A DNA stretch of 64,000 nt from Pomphorhynchus laevis (lineage: Eukaryota > Acanthocephala > Palaeacanthocephala > Echinorhynchida > Pomphorhynchidae): assembly GCA_012934845.2 (NCBI GenBank), contig WNNJ02000282.1:124001-188000 (forward strand), written 5' to 3'. How positions within the stretch are numbered: the first letter of the stretch is position 1; each line of letters opens with the position of its first letter. The position numbers and the translations under genes were made by a program. Of the stretch, positions 21,394-33,574 are shown in pieces. The notes under the pieces are model-generated. The model was not told the origin of the DNA, searched no databases, and saw only the letters and a program-made list of their open reading frames with translations.

Positions 21394-23854
21394 TCACGGC
21401 CTCAGGTCCAGAGAGATCTGAGCCCCTCGGCCACACCAGCGCGCCGCCCTCTGACTGAACCATTCGGAGTCTCTCACACACCTAAGGGTCCAGTCAAGGC
21501 GGACTATAGTTGGTAATCTCGAGATGAGGAGCTTGAGAAACCTTAGTCTTTGTTCTGGGGGACGTCCTCGTGAGAAGAAGACTAATCCCGAGATAGCCCA
21601 AGTACCCCAGAGGCGCACTTGGGTTATCCCATTCAATGACAGATGCTGCGCCCGTTTCAGAGCCCACCTAGCTTTCTTCAGGATACGTTTAAGTCTATCC
21701 AGGTCAGCTTTCGCCGACCAATTCACCGTAACGGTGAACCCCAGATATTTTACTCGACTCGTGAAGATGGGGAGTGGTTGATGCTGCAAAATGGAGGAGA
21801 GTGTAGAGAGTGCTAGTCTCTTAAGTTTCTTTTTGGTGGCAGGAACGCCATTAAAGACTACCACCTGTGATTTAGAGGAGTTTAAAATAAGATTGGATGG
21901 GGCAACTGGTCTGTTAATCTTAAAAAGAAACGGCTGATGTCAGAGATTACATCTTTGCACCTGCGTCCAGAGAACAAGGCTGTGGTATCATCAGCATATA
22001 CCACTAGATGTTGATCACGTTTAAAATTCTTGAATAGAACAATGGATGCAGCAAGATATAAGATAGGAGAAAGTGGGGATCCTTGAGGTACACCCGTAAT
22101 AGGGTAGAACTGACGCGCATCAGGGTCGTCTTCATAGTAGAACCGCTTGGTGTACAGCAATATCTCCACCCTGTTAACAATTCTATCAGGCAACCCGAGG
22201 GACCTGAGAGAGAAGATAAGGAAGGGAATGGAGATCCGGTCAAATGCAGCTGAAAAATCAAGAAAAACAGCCACAGCAAGCTGATGACTATTATCCTGAC
22301 AAAACTAATGCACTTCACCAATTGCTGAATGGACCAAGCGCCCTTTGACAAACCCATGAAAACTCGGTGGGATCAAATTACGCCTACATAAATGAACGCG
22401 GATTCTACGCGCAAGCGCTTTTTCGTAGATGGATATGAGGGCGTTTTGAATCGAGATGGGCCGCAGATCTTTAGGACAAGTGATTAATCTCTTTTTAGGT
22501 AAAAAAAACTCGACGGCTGATGTTGATTTCCGCTATGTCAGACGGGGAGGCTAATAGCATTGTGATGGCGACCTCTTGTCTCTGACTGTATGTCAAAAGC
22601 TGACAGACACGAGTGGTGAGTGGCGCGTGGGATTTGGAGGTGCCCGGGAGTGGTCCCCAGGAGTTAAGGATATCTGTAACAGACAAGTCCCTACTCCTGA
22701 AGTCACACCAAGGCGGGATTGGTTGGGGAGATTGAGTGGCTCCATAATTGTGTAAGGAAAGTGACTCCTCTAAAACTTTGTCAAGGCCTATGCTACCAAT
22801 CCAAACGAAGGCTCTATCCTTCCAGCAAACAAATTTCTCCTTCTTGAATATCTTCCAGAAGGAAGCCTGAGAAGGGTTTTGGTGAGCAATGCTTGCCCTA
22901 TCCCTGCTCAGCTGGAGCCTATATCTAGAGCTCCAATATTCATTCGAGAGGATATGTCTGGCGGAAACAGAGAGATTGGGAAGGTGCAACATTTTAGCTA
23001 GGACCTTGAGCTTTGTTGGAGTAGGATTGTATATTCGACCTTTATAGGTAGTCGAAAGGATCGCGGTAGCTTGCGATGAGAGGTAGGAATTAAATTCGGT
23101 CAAACTCTCAATTCCAATTCTGGGGAAGAGTTGGATAGCTGCCTGAAAGAAGGCCACTCTAATAGGATCAAAGTGAAACCTTCTTCTAAGCAACGTATCG
23201 TCATCTAGCCGCCAGCGAATTAGGTCATGAGAGGTGGTCTGTTGTTGACGCGACTGCTCGGTGCAAATGGGTTTCAACAACCACATCTTATGTAGCAGTA
23301 ATATGTCGAGGAGAGAATTTGTTGTAGAGCAATGAAAGATTGGGGAAGGTGGTTTATGAATAAGATAGCCGATCCTTGCTCTTCGGAGTGCTGCATTAAT
23401 CCAACGACCAGTTCTGTCGTTGAAGTCACCAAGTAACATGTCATAACCGCTCCCCAATATTTGATCCAGAAGGTCACGGTTCTTGTGAATTTCTCCTGGC
23501 CGAATATAGACATTGGCTATGCTTATACGCTTACCGTTCTTACAAAGTGATATAGCTAAACAAGATAGGGCTGGACAAGAGTAGTTTAATAGGAGGGATG
23601 ATCTTAATGAGCTTTTTACTAGGGTTAAAAGACCTTGAGATGAAGAGGAGTGTGGGGGGGGTTATGTAAGGAGTAAAGTGGGTGTATATGTGCTTAGGGA
23701 TAAATCGAGTAATATCCTGGGGGAGACGGATAGACCGCGTCTCCTGAAGGACTATAACATCTGCATCTCTACCAGATAGAAGGCTAAGGGCGGAAGCACC
23801 TCCCGAATTCCACTGAAGGATATTCAGTGAAAAAAGTCCTTGATTACTTCCCAT
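21394..23854 (-). pseudogene. LINE-F ORF2 (APE endonuclease + RT)
   Basis: Reading leftwards: endonuclease start NILQWNSGG and VIVLQETRSI (23854-23540), GDFNDRTG and SHDLIRWRL (23457 onwards), RT block PKDLRPISIQNALIS, VFLDFSAAFDRI, TGVPQGSPLSPILY and catalytic YADD (21987-21998), ending with WALKRAQHLSLNG and the C-terminus at 21394. Frame breaks lie near 23500, 22490, 22270 and 21870, with an in-frame stop just before the palm. The motif set places it in the Jockey/R1 group of APE-type LINEs. Confidence 0.85.
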
Positions 23855-23888
23855 TGCGTAAGTGTTACCGAAGTGGGACGCCCTCCAC

Positions 23889-25093
23889 CTAGTCGCAACT
23901 AGAGGCGGAAAGGTCGCCTTTACCGCTTCCCGTCACGACAAATGGAGTCGCTTGCCCACGGGCAATATCTTCATTTCCCTCGTTAGCCATAGCCCAGATC
24001 GAATCCTTCCGAGCAAGCTTCAGAGCAGCTATGCTCAGCGCTGACCCGTTTCGTTTCTTAGATTTTGGTGGCTTCTTAATATTGTTAGTCTTCCCAGAAG
24101 GAGGAGAACGGAAGGATTCCGCTAATTGACCCACCAATTTTTGGACCAATTTTTCAAGTTGAATCATTGATGCCTGATGCTGCATTTCAATAAGTTTAAG
24201 AATTTCTGTATCCGGCATCCTGTCGTCTTTCTTGTTAGACGAGACAGCTTCCACGAAGCTAGTCGGTTTTGCTGTCACACCCCTGTGTCTCTTTTGGTAC
24301 GCTTTAAAGATTTTACACTTTTTTGACCATGCGGGGTGCTCACCACCGCAGTTTGCGCAAAATGGCTTACTTTCGCACTTCTCAGAATGTATAGCAGTTG
24401 TACCACACACGCCGCACTTATGGGGTAGAGAACAGCCAGCAAACCAATGCCCCCACTGATGGCAATTGTTGCAGTGAGGGTACGTTAGTGAGTCGGTTTC
24501 GATTATTGAAAATCTCAAATTATACCCCATAAAAGGATTGCATGTCGAAATCGATAGTTGTAGAGCTTCATCAACCGGGGCATTGCAGAACGCCACGGGA
24601 ATGGGGAAGCCTTTATTCCCTTTTATAAAGCGCACGTTAGAGATTTTGTAATCAGTTTCTAGGGCTGATATATCTTGTTCTGAAATGTATGTGGGCATGT
24701 TATTTATCTTTATTGTTGCCAGGATTGGTTTGGAAGCAATTATACCTTGTTCCGAATGCTCTTTTTTAAAGTAGTCGACGTACGACATTGCCAGATCAGG
24801 AGTGCAGAATGAGATTTTAATCTCAGATTCATAATATTTAATCGCATTGAACAATATCCTTTTTTAAATCGATCGGCAAAGCCCCTTATAAAAACATTAA
24901 ACATGTTCTGCCTTTCCAGAGGCACCAAAAGTCTGATAATCACGAGGTTGGATAATTTTGGTACCGGGGGAAGTTCACCCTCCGGAATATATTCAAGAGA
25001 ACCTAAATCTCCACTTACCTCGTTTATTGCATTGGCAGGAAAATTAGTTTTCATTGAGTTCTTTGAACGCTCCGACATGCTAAATTTACTCAT
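23889..25093 (-). pseudogene. LINE-F ORF1 (gag-like, CCHC zinc knuckles)
   Basis: Starts MSKFSMSERSKN at 25093, close to the element 5' end. A frame break lies near 24860; the downstream 321-codon stretch is open. Three Cys/His knuckles lie in a row: CNNCHQWGHWFAGC, CGVCGTTAIHSEKC and CANCGGEHPAWSKKC, the arrangement usual for Jockey/R1-type ORF1 RNA-binding proteins. A Gln/Leu-rich stretch and a basic PPKSKKRN segment follow. The product would bind element RNA in a ribonucleoprotein particle. One frameshift makes it non-functional as it stands. Confidence 0.8.
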
Positions 25094-25187
25094 TTTTTGT
25101 AGTGTGTGTTAAACTGGCATACATCGATAAAAGATAGCAACATTATACCATTAAACAGTGTTAAACTGGCATACATCAATAAAAGAT

Positions 25188-25588
25188 GGGCCCTGAAACG
25201 GGCTCAGCATCTGTCGTTGAATGGGAAAACCCAAGTGCGCCTCTGGGGTACTTGGGCTATCTCGGGATTAGTCTTCTTTTCGAGAGGACGTCCTCCAGAG
25301 CAAAGACTAAGGTTTCTCAAGCTCCTCATCTCGCGATTACCGCGCATAGTCCGCCTAGATTGGATTCTTCGGGGGGTGATAGACCCCGGGTGGTTCAGTC
25401 GAAGAGCGGCGTGTTGGATGTGCTGGAGGGCTCAGATCCCGCTGGACCTGAGGCCGTGACATCATTATGAAGACTAAATGCTATTATGAATTGTCTTATT
25501 TGAACTGCATTTGTTTTTTTTTCTAATGTCTCTTTTCGTTATTTTTTAGTGGTTGTTAGTTATTTAAGAAATTCCTTATCTTATCTTT
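25188..25588 (+). mobile_element. LINE-F copy 2: 5'-truncated, opposite orientation, with target duplication
   Basis: It contains only the last 90 or so codons of ORF2 (RWALKRAQHLSLNG to SLDLRP equivalent) and the 3' UTR. AATAAAAGAT flanks it on both sides (25178-25187 and 25589-25598), so it is an independent insertion 80 bp from copy 1. The insertion site lies in a 52-bp sequence (starting GTGTTAAACTGGCATACATC) that is duplicated in tandem at 25106 and 25158. Confidence 0.85.
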
Positions 25589-25689
25589 AATAAAAGATAA
25601 CAACATTATACCGTTAAATCAGCTAACTGATTTAACGTATTTAATTAATAATTATAAATTATAAAGAATTTATAATTCTTAATAAATGG

Positions 25690-27055
25690 ATAAAGAACTG
25701 GATAAAAAATTATTTTGTCATCACTACTTACATTCCAGATTAAGATTCCACTCGCGGAAAGAAGGAACTGTCATCTTGGGCACGTTGGTAGGAAGCGATT
25801 TGGCTGTCAATGAAACTGTGAATCAATGCTTCTCCAGAACACTGCCAAACGAATGGTGGATCTATCTAGACAGGATGTGCTGTTTCTGTTGCGATGTAGC
25901 TTCAGCATACCAAAAATTTCTCATCCGCTACGCTGCGCTCCTTGCTCTTCCGGCCCGTCATTAAAGCATTACGACGAAATCCGAAAGTCCGCTCTGGCAA
26001 ACATATTGAATATATATCTGGATGATATATCATGGCGACAAGCAACTTTGCCAATTGTCTTGAGTGGCTTAGGTCGATATCGAATTGAAGTTATATCACT
26101 GCTGGCATATTTTCCATCAATCGCAGGCACGTCGGTTCTCGTAAATGCATTAGTGGGACCAAACCTTGAAGCAACCAGCGGAGTGAACTGCTCGGATATC
26201 CAAAATAACGTGTGCATATGGGCGGCTGTGTGCGAGGAAGAGTTGCGAACGGAAAAACATAAACAAAAATGTTGGTCTGGTCCAATGCACATGATCGCTA
26301 GTAGTTAATTCTTGTTGGAAGCCGATTCTGCTAAATGTCGAGTTAGACTGCTCGGAGCGGTAGGCAGGAACTCTGGAGCTTTCCTGACGGCACGTCCAAT
26401 CACGGTGTTTTGCACCAGATTGGACGACGTATCCTTCACAATCGCCGTGGCCCTAAGACTCGGCATTAAATTTAGCGATGAATTCACATGTGGATGCGGA
26501 AAACCAGCGACGCATTGGGCTTGCACGGTTTGGACTGTCAAAACAGCAAATCTCGGCACACGACACTCCGAGTTAAACCTCATAATTCGAATGGCTTTGT
26601 CTTCAGCATGGATACCTTCTCGATTAGAGCCGGTCGGATTGTGTCGCATCGAAGGCAACCGACCATATGGAGGAACTTTGATTCCTTGGAAGGACGGTAA
26701 AATACTAATTTGGGACGATACCTGCATAAACCATCTAGCGGCGAGTCACGAAGATAAAACAGTCATTCGAACCGGTGAGGTAGCCGCTTTTACAGAATGC
26801 AAGATTAAGGAAAAGTAACATGAGATCGATAATAGGATCTATGCATTCGTTCCAGTACTGTTGAGTCCTTGGGTGTCTTAGGCAATAAAACTTCGTATTT
26901 CATCGAAGAGGTCGGAAAGATCATGTCCAAGAGTACAGGTGAAATTCGATCAAAGGCTTTCCTCATGCAGCGGTTCAGCTAGGCAATGCCGCTTGTATAC
27001 TCGAGTACCTTGGCGATCAATCGGTTACCGATTTTTTTAAGGAAAATTAAATTTT
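25690..27055 (+). pseudogene. REL-K copy 2: 5'-truncated
   Basis: It begins downstream of the RT catalytic site (GTVILGTLVGSDL, thumb) and continues through LPIVLSGLGRYR, a knuckle region (CGCGKPATHWAC), and the REL core RLEPVGLCRIEGNRPYGGTL and GKILIWDDTCINHLA. The Asp of the usual RPD is Tyr here (RPY). A decayed extension to about 27055 matches the end of copy 1. Frame breaks lie near 25960 and 26310, then beyond 26818. Confidence 0.75.
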
Positions 27056-27149
27056 TAATGGCATTGCACTTCTAATAATAATAGTGATTCTAAATCAAAA
27101 TTTAGAAAAAAAATATTGTAAAATATATATATTTTTTAATTTATAAAAA

Positions 27150-27830
27150 ATATGGTAGGATAATCGAAATTAATACTGGTACAAAACACTATTTCAGTAT
27201 TAATTCTACAAAAGAATTTTGAGAACACACAAAAGTAATAAATTTTCAGAATATAAGTACGTGCGATTTTAGTACGCTTTATACAAGTCTAGATTTATCA
27301 GATATTAAAGACGCATTAGAAAAATTTAAAGACTTATTAAAAATATTAAAAAACGCACCAGAAAATAGTAAAACATATGAATCGACACAATAATATGAAA
27401 AATAAATTTAAAATCATTAACGGCACATTTTTATGGATGGATAATAAATAATATACTTTGTATTATAATGAGATACTATCTAATCAAATTTCATCAGAGG
27501 AAATACTTCCTTAACACGTACTTGGCCTCACTGCTATGTTGGGTAGAGGAGTTAGGGACCGAAACCTGATAGCATAGCAGTTCCTCCTGATGACCTCTAA
27601 TTCTTATTCTGATACAACGTCTGTTATTTATTAGTCAATTCATAAAAATGACGTTTATTTTAAATTTCAATTTTTTATTTTAACTCGATTTAAATTATAA
27701 AAATCTTAAAACAATTATTTATTTTATTATTTTATTATTAAATTTTGATATAGCATTTTTATGTTTTGTTTATTTTATAATTATATTAAATACGTAGACT
27801 CAGTTAGCTGATTTGATTAATAATAAAATA
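27150..27830 (+). mobile_element. PLE-B copy: internally deleted, with 3' tail
   Basis: A fingers/palm shard (27150-27345) joins directly to the C-terminal KNKFKIINGTFLWMDNK (27395-27450) and then the PLE-B 3' tail, ending at AGTTAGCTGATTTG near 27830. RT catalytic residues are deleted. This is the only PLE-B tail here that reads on the plus strand. Confidence 0.7.
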
Positions 27831-27880
27831 ATTATTAATAATTACAAAATTGTATATAATTTATATCTAGTTAAAAATAC

Positions 27881-27914
27881 GAAGAAAAGATCTAAGTGTT
27901 CAACTTAATTACAA
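27881..27914 (+). promoter_or_regulatory. Shared LINE 5' leader, divergent copy
   Basis: GAAGAAAAGATCTAAGTGTT and the following AACTTAATTACAA resemble the leaders at 40006-40038 and 44949-44980. Here it lies upstream of a GIY-YIG shard and the REL-A copy at 28420. Confidence 0.5.
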
Positions 27915-27974
27915 TTTATAATATTTACAAATTAAGATTTTGCGTGGTTTATTAGATCAAAGAGCTGAATTATT

Positions 27975-28412
27975 ATATTTTGTCAGAACTTTCGCCGCGT
28001 TACAACTTTCTCAGTGGCTCATCTGAAACAAAAAACCCATTGAACAGTGTCACAAAATTCGAAAAGATACGAAACAAACAATGAAATTACGCCATATTAT
28101 CGAGTCGAACCAGGCCACTGCTTCCTCTTTATTGTTTAAGATGTTGTCGCAATCCGAACTTGCTATCAGGATCGCCCCCATTAGTTTCCGTGATACTTCG
28201 TTATCTGCTATGTACATTACTCTTGCGCTGTACTTTGGTTGCACATTAGGATGTTGTTGTGCATAATGAGTGGCCCATGTGTTACCGGCGTAGGAAGGCG
28301 CTGAGGAGTTCCGCGCTACTCTTAAATGTTCCTTAAGCAGTTCAGACACAGGTCGCAGTGTTTTACCTATGTAGCTGACAATCTTGCCTGCATCAGCACA
28401 TTCGTCGCAAAT
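27975..28412 (-). mobile_element. GIY-YIG endonuclease shard of a third Penelope-like type
   Basis: Read leftwards from 28412: GIICDECADAGKIVSYIGKT, then RPVSELLKEHLRVARN, a long open stretch to 28050 (SAPSYAGNTWATHYAQQHP, VMYIADNEVSRKLMGAILIA). YIGKT and the R...EH segment are GIY-YIG motifs. The 3' flank holds CAGATGA (28019-28025) and GAAA (27990-27993) with GCC/GGC next to them, a hammerhead-like layout with one core change. No RT is attached. Confidence 0.6.
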
Positions 28413-28419
28413 AATACCA

Positions 28420-30476
28420 CATATCTCGGTACAGGGTCTCTCGAAGCTTTTACCGCATGCAGACTAATCGCACTAGAAAAGAAAACAGGCAGAATTAGAC
28501 CAATAGGTATATGTGACACATCCCGACGCACTATAAGCAAGGCAATCCTGCATATTATTTCAACTTAAATAGAAGACGTTTGTGATAAAGTGCAACTTGC
28601 CGCAGGTCAAAAAAGTGGCATCGACTACGCCGTAAACTCGCTCCATGGCGCTTACCGTGAACATCCTGACATCTGATTGATGGCAATCGACGCCTTTAAG
28701 CTTTCAATTCAATTAATTGAGCTGCATCTCTTTACAATATAGAACACGTTTGACCATCCCTTCATTGCGCTTTGCTCAATTTATACCAAACCCCATCACA
28801 GCTCAACCTAGGTGGTAGCAGTATATACTCGTTGGAAGGCTTCACTCAAGGTGATCCCTTCGCAATGGCTGGTTTCTCATTAGCATCCCTTCCGCTAATC
28901 GACACAATACAACAGTCCGTTCCAAACATAAATCAGAAATGGTATGCCGATGATGCCAACTTCGTCGGTTACCCAGATCAACTAAAAAAAGTTTGGGAAA
29001 TTCTAGTCAAGGATGGACCGAAATACGGATATCACGTAAACGCGTTAAAATCTCAGATACTCTCACACAGTCCACTATGTCAAAACAATTTGCCATCTCC
29101 ACAAATCCGTCAAAGATCAGGCGGATTGTCAATTCTTGGTTCACCTGTAGGTTCACTTGAGTATGAACAAAAAGCAATCACCCAACATCTAAAAAATTGG
29201 AACTTCCTCGTCACTCGCCTGACATCAGTCGCCAAGATAGATCCGCAAGTCGCTTTTACAGGACTTACCCGGGCCATTCAAGCAAAGTGGACCCGCGTAC
29301 TACGAACTTGTCAATGCCAACCCGTATGGCTAGCAGAATTGTCGGAAGCAATAAAATCAAGCCTTATACCAGAGATAACAAGAAACACGTGCGTCGATGA
29401 ATGGTATACAATTCTGACTTCTCCGCTTAAGCTAGGCGGCATTGGAGTATTTGACCCGTCTTTCATGGCACACCTGGACTACGAAGCGTCTATACAAATT
29501 TGTTCTACGTATGACAGCAATCCAGGCAGAAACGCCCTACGTGATAGACAGAGAATCATGTTCAAGCGGATTTCAGCCCGCCGGGTAATGGCTTTCCGAG
29601 AGCGCATCACTCAATCACCCATTTATCATAACCCGGCACTTAAAAACATTCTAGCACACGCATCAAGAGACGGTGCGTGAGCCTGGTTAAGGTGCGGTTA
29701 CGGTGCGTGTGCCTTGTCTCTTGATGCGTGTGCACACGCATCAAGAGACGGTGCGTCTGTCTGGTTAAGCGCCCTGTCTTTAAAAAACGAAAACTTCCAC
29801 TTAACCTCTAACGAATTCACCAATGTCATTTCAACGCGATATGGTTTAATGCCAAACAACCTGGTCGGTAAACACAGCCCATATGGAGCTGAATTAGAGG
29901 TAGGACATGACCTCTCATGCAGAAAAGGTGGCCTCCCAACCATCAGGCACAATGCGTTACGTGACAAAATTGCTCATGAACTAACCAGTGTGTGTCACTG
30001 CGTGGAAATCGAACCACAATTATCCCCAGTTCCTGACAACCTTACATTTGACGCGTCAAACACTTTAAGAGAATATGGAGCAAGGCTAAACGCGGTAGGA
30101 ACAGGACTCTACGGCACACGATATGAGCGGACATTCTTGGATGTCAGTGTCTTTTCCATGTTTGCTCAATTGTTTTCTAACCGAGCCCTCTCGTCTTCGT
30201 TCGAGTACAACGATAACAGGAAGATTTCTAAATACGAAGAAAGAGTGATAATAGTCGAAAAGGTTCGTTTGTACCATTTATCCTATCATCGTCAGGTGGA
30301 CTAGGAGATCGCGCTCGATCTTAAATAAAACAAATCGTTACTGCAAAATCAAGACTGAGCCTCACTAGCTACGCCGACATAATATCAAACCTTAAAAGCA
30401 GTTTGTCGTTTGAAGTGGCCCGTACTTCATCCGCGTGCCTCCAAGCCCCGAGAAGTTCGAGGGAACGCGCAGACTA
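28420..30476 (+). pseudogene. REL-A copy: RT + restriction-like endonuclease
   Basis: Motifs: SLEAFTACRLIALEKK, RPIGICDTSRRT, damaged sequence at 28560-28770, LEGFTQGDPFAMAG, catalytic YADD (28943-28954), thumb (KLGGIGVFDPS), knuckle region (the first Cys pair is lost; GHDLSCRKGG remains), and a REL core (ARLNAVGTGLYG, FLDVSVF). A 100-bp rearrangement at 29655-29755 includes a perfect palindrome. Frame breaks lie near 28568, 29680 and 30304. The usual Asp of RLDI is Asn in RLNA, so the nuclease would probably be inactive as well. Confidence 0.8.
29716..29749. repeat. Perfect 34-bp palindrome inside REL-A
   Basis: GTCTCTTGATGCGTGTG is followed immediately by its exact reverse complement. A direct copy of the right arm also lies at about 29655-29673. 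This looks like a template-switch event. Confidence 0.95.
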
Positions 30477-30599
30477 ACATTTAATAAGTTTAAATTTTAT
30501 TTAACATTCAAAGATTTTCAAAATTGATTGTTTTTCGAAAAAAAATATTTTTATTATTTTAAATAGATTTAAAAAAATTTTAATTATAACTGATTTATT

Positions 30600-31480
30600 T
30601 CAAAAATTACATTCAAGGAATCCCGCAAATGGGCTCATTTAAAACAAACAAAAATAAAATAAGTATTCATTTGATGTAATCACCGTCTCCGTATTGGAAT
30701 GTTGCCAGAATGGCACAGGATCTTTGATATTGATGCTCTTAAGCAAGCCGATATCATTATATCCGAAGATATGCCGATTGATGTGCGCAAAGCGCTTATC
30801 TCATCACTATAGTCTGTTCCTTTTTTATCTGCTATTTTTTTAGTTAAGTTCTTCAGCAAAGCAGACGCTGCCGGTCCAATAGCGCCGTTGGTCGGAACTA
30901 CGAAAGAAGAAAAGGATGCATTTTCAATATCAATAATTCGTTCTTCGTATTTCGCTCGCTTTCTGCTTTCGTGATATGCAAATGCAGCGGATGGTGACTT
31001 AATATTATAGGATGGTGCAAGATTATTGATGATACAAACGTCAATGAACGTTCGCTCCATCCTAGTTCTAAAACGTCCATTGCACACAATATCTGCTCGA
31101 GCTTCAGGTGTGCAAGTTGTCGTACTGGTCAAAAAGTTGTAGCATTCAGGTACTGCTGACAGACACGGTTCCAAGGCAACACAGCTACATGCAGTGGACA
31201 AATATCTAGATAGTGTATCTCGTATCTCGTTATGTCTAATTATTATCAAGGGACCCCTACGACACAATAACGCATGACAGCAAGACATCTCTAATCCACA
31301 GATGCATATACCGGATATGTCGTTTGGAGCACATCCATACCGTGCCGCGACGGCATCTTGAAATTCATGATGTGACAGGTGGAATGATTGAAACGATAGT
31401 GGACGGATTGTTAACCAGCTGGATGCGCCCTTCAAACTAGCGTACTGTAAAATATTTTCCACATCCTCGAATAATCTGAC
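30600..31480 (-). pseudogene. REL-A copy: 5'-truncated, knuckle and endonuclease only
   Basis: An uninterrupted 260-codon stretch (31462-30680) encodes the end of the RT-linked region (ENILQYASLKGASSWL), the knuckle CICGLEMSCCHALLC and the REL core (ARADIVCNGRF, TFIDVCI, SFAYHESRKRAKYEERI equivalents). The 3' UTR holds the CCCATTTGCGGG hairpin (30622-30633, minus strand). It is tail-to-tail with the previous REL-A copy; its 5' end abuts the end of PLE-B at 31484. Confidence 0.85.
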
Positions 31481-31483
31481 GAT

Positions 31484-33570
31484 TAAATCAGCTAACTGAG
31501 TCTACGTATTTAATATAATTATAAAATAAACAAAACATAATAATGCTAGTCAAAATTTAATAATCAAATAATAAAATTAATAATTGCTCTCAGATTTTCT
31601 ATAATTTAAATCAAGTTAAAAAAATAAAATTTAAAATAAACGTCATTTTTATGAATTGACTAATAAATAACAGACGTTGTATCAGAATAAGAATTAGAGG
31701 TCATCAGGAGGAACTGCTATGCTATCAGGTTTCGGCCCCTAACTCCTCTACCCAACATAGCAGCGGGGCCAAATACATGCTAATGATGTATTTCCTCTGA
31801 AATAACTATCTAGTATCTTATTCTAATGCAAAGTATATTATTTATTATCCATCCATAAAAATTTGCCACTTAAGAGTTTAAATTTATTCTTTATATTATT
31901 GTGTTGATTTATATATTTTACTATTTTCTGCTTGATGTTATTTTTATAGTAACCTAGTTTAAAATATGTATCTATTAAATTATTTAAATGATTTTTAAGA
32001 AAGCCAATATCATTACATATTGTTGCAATTCTTAAAATTTCATTATTTAATGTATTATATTTTATATTATATGGTATGCATGAATGCTCATGCAAAAATA
32101 TGTTTCTTGTAAATTTAAATATGTCATCTTTACGATATAAATTAATAGTAGTTTTAGTTAATGTTAATTTAATGTTCATATCTAGATATACACCTTCTTT
32201 ATCATTAATATTGGTTTTGTTAAGAATAAGGCTTTCTGGATAAATGTGCTCACTAATTGAATAAAAATTATTAGAATTAAATACACATATATCATCAATG
32301 TATCGAAACATATATTTCATATATTTATATTGTTTAGATTTAGTTTTTACACAGTTATGAACAAATTCATATTCTATAAAGCTTAAAAACAAGTCAGCTA
32401 TAATTGGGCTACTATTACCACCCATTGGAACACCTTTTACTTGTCTAAATATAGATGTCCCTACTTTTAAATAATTTTGATTTATCAAAATATTTAAGGA
32501 TTCTATTAATTCAATTTTATCCATATATTTATATTTACTTGATGGTTTAATTTTTGTTAGATAGGCGTTATAATTATTATAACATATATATGTATATCTT
32601 TTTCCGAATATAAGGTTAATTAAATTACTAAAGCTTCTTTTAAATCTACTAAATCTAGATTTGTATAAAGCCTATTAAAATCGTATGTATTTATATTTTG
32701 AAAATTTATTCCTTTTGTCTGTTCTAAAAATTCTTTTGCAGAATTAATACTGAAATAGTGTTTTATACCAATATTAATTTCGATTACCTTACAATATTTT
32801 TTGAAGTGTGCTTTAATTACTTTAAGTATTTTATTCATATAGACAGAAAGCGGTTTTAATGTACATTTAAACGCACTACATATGAACCTAGGTTTTATTG
32901 GATTTTTATGTAATTTTGGATTCCAATATAATATAGGTATAGTTTTATTATCTAATTCAACCTTTATACCCTTTTTATCCATTATAGAACAGTGACTTGT
33001 AATAATTGTTTCTAAACTCAACTCACTACGTTCATATGTTGGATTTACATTTAAAATCATTAGAATTAACCTCTTTCATTAGTATATCATAATAATAGCT
33101 TTTTGCATATGAAGACAAAGTTATTACTAGCTTTATCAATAGTTGTTATTATATAGTTATCCTTTAATTTAGTAAGTTATTTATACATATCTTTATTAAT
33201 TTTATCTTTCATTTTATAATTGTTTGTTATTTTCATTTTATTTTTAATTTTATCAAATATATAATCTTTCCAAATTTTTATCTTAGATATATTCGAGCTT
33301 TCACTATTAATCAGCTTACTAAAGTAATCATTTAAGTTATTATATAACGAACTGTAAATTTTATTTTTGTCGTTGTTGTTATTTAATCTATATTTATACC
33401 CTTTCGATAGCAGCTTTCTTAATTCACAATTTTCAATTAATTCTAGATTATGGGTACATATATGTTCATTTATTTTATCAAAACTAAGACTTTTACAATT
33501 GCATTCTGTTTCCATTATGTTTCTAATATTATCGTTACATATTGATTTTAATTCTTTATTATATTAATTT
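31484..33570 (-). mobile_element. PLE-B copy 2a: best-preserved RT
   Basis: The largest open part (32524-31838, 228 codons) encodes QVKGVPMGGNSSPIIADLF, catalytic YIDD (32291-32302), IYPESLILNKTN, YLDMNIKL and ends LWMDNK. Upstream pieces (33060-32620 and 33515-33177) carry LYWNPKLHKNPIKPRF and the ECNCKSLSFDKINEH region but are separated by frameshifts. The 5' end is truncated near 33570. The 3' tail runs to AAATCAGCTAACTG near 31484. Confidence 0.8.
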
Positions 33571-33574
33571 TATG

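Larger units (their letters stand above)
21261..25105 (-). mobile_element. LINE-F copy 1: Jockey-like LINE, complete ends, 10-bp target duplication
   Basis: GTGTTAAACT occurs directly at both flanks (21251-21260 and 25106-25115), so the ends are defined and the element is 3845 bp. Reading leftwards it has a 12-nt 5' leader, ORF1, ORF2 (APE endonuclease then RT), a 3' UTR and a (TTAC)n tail of about five units. It is full-length in layout but carries several frame breaks. It sits in the 3' flank of REL-K. Confidence 0.9.
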
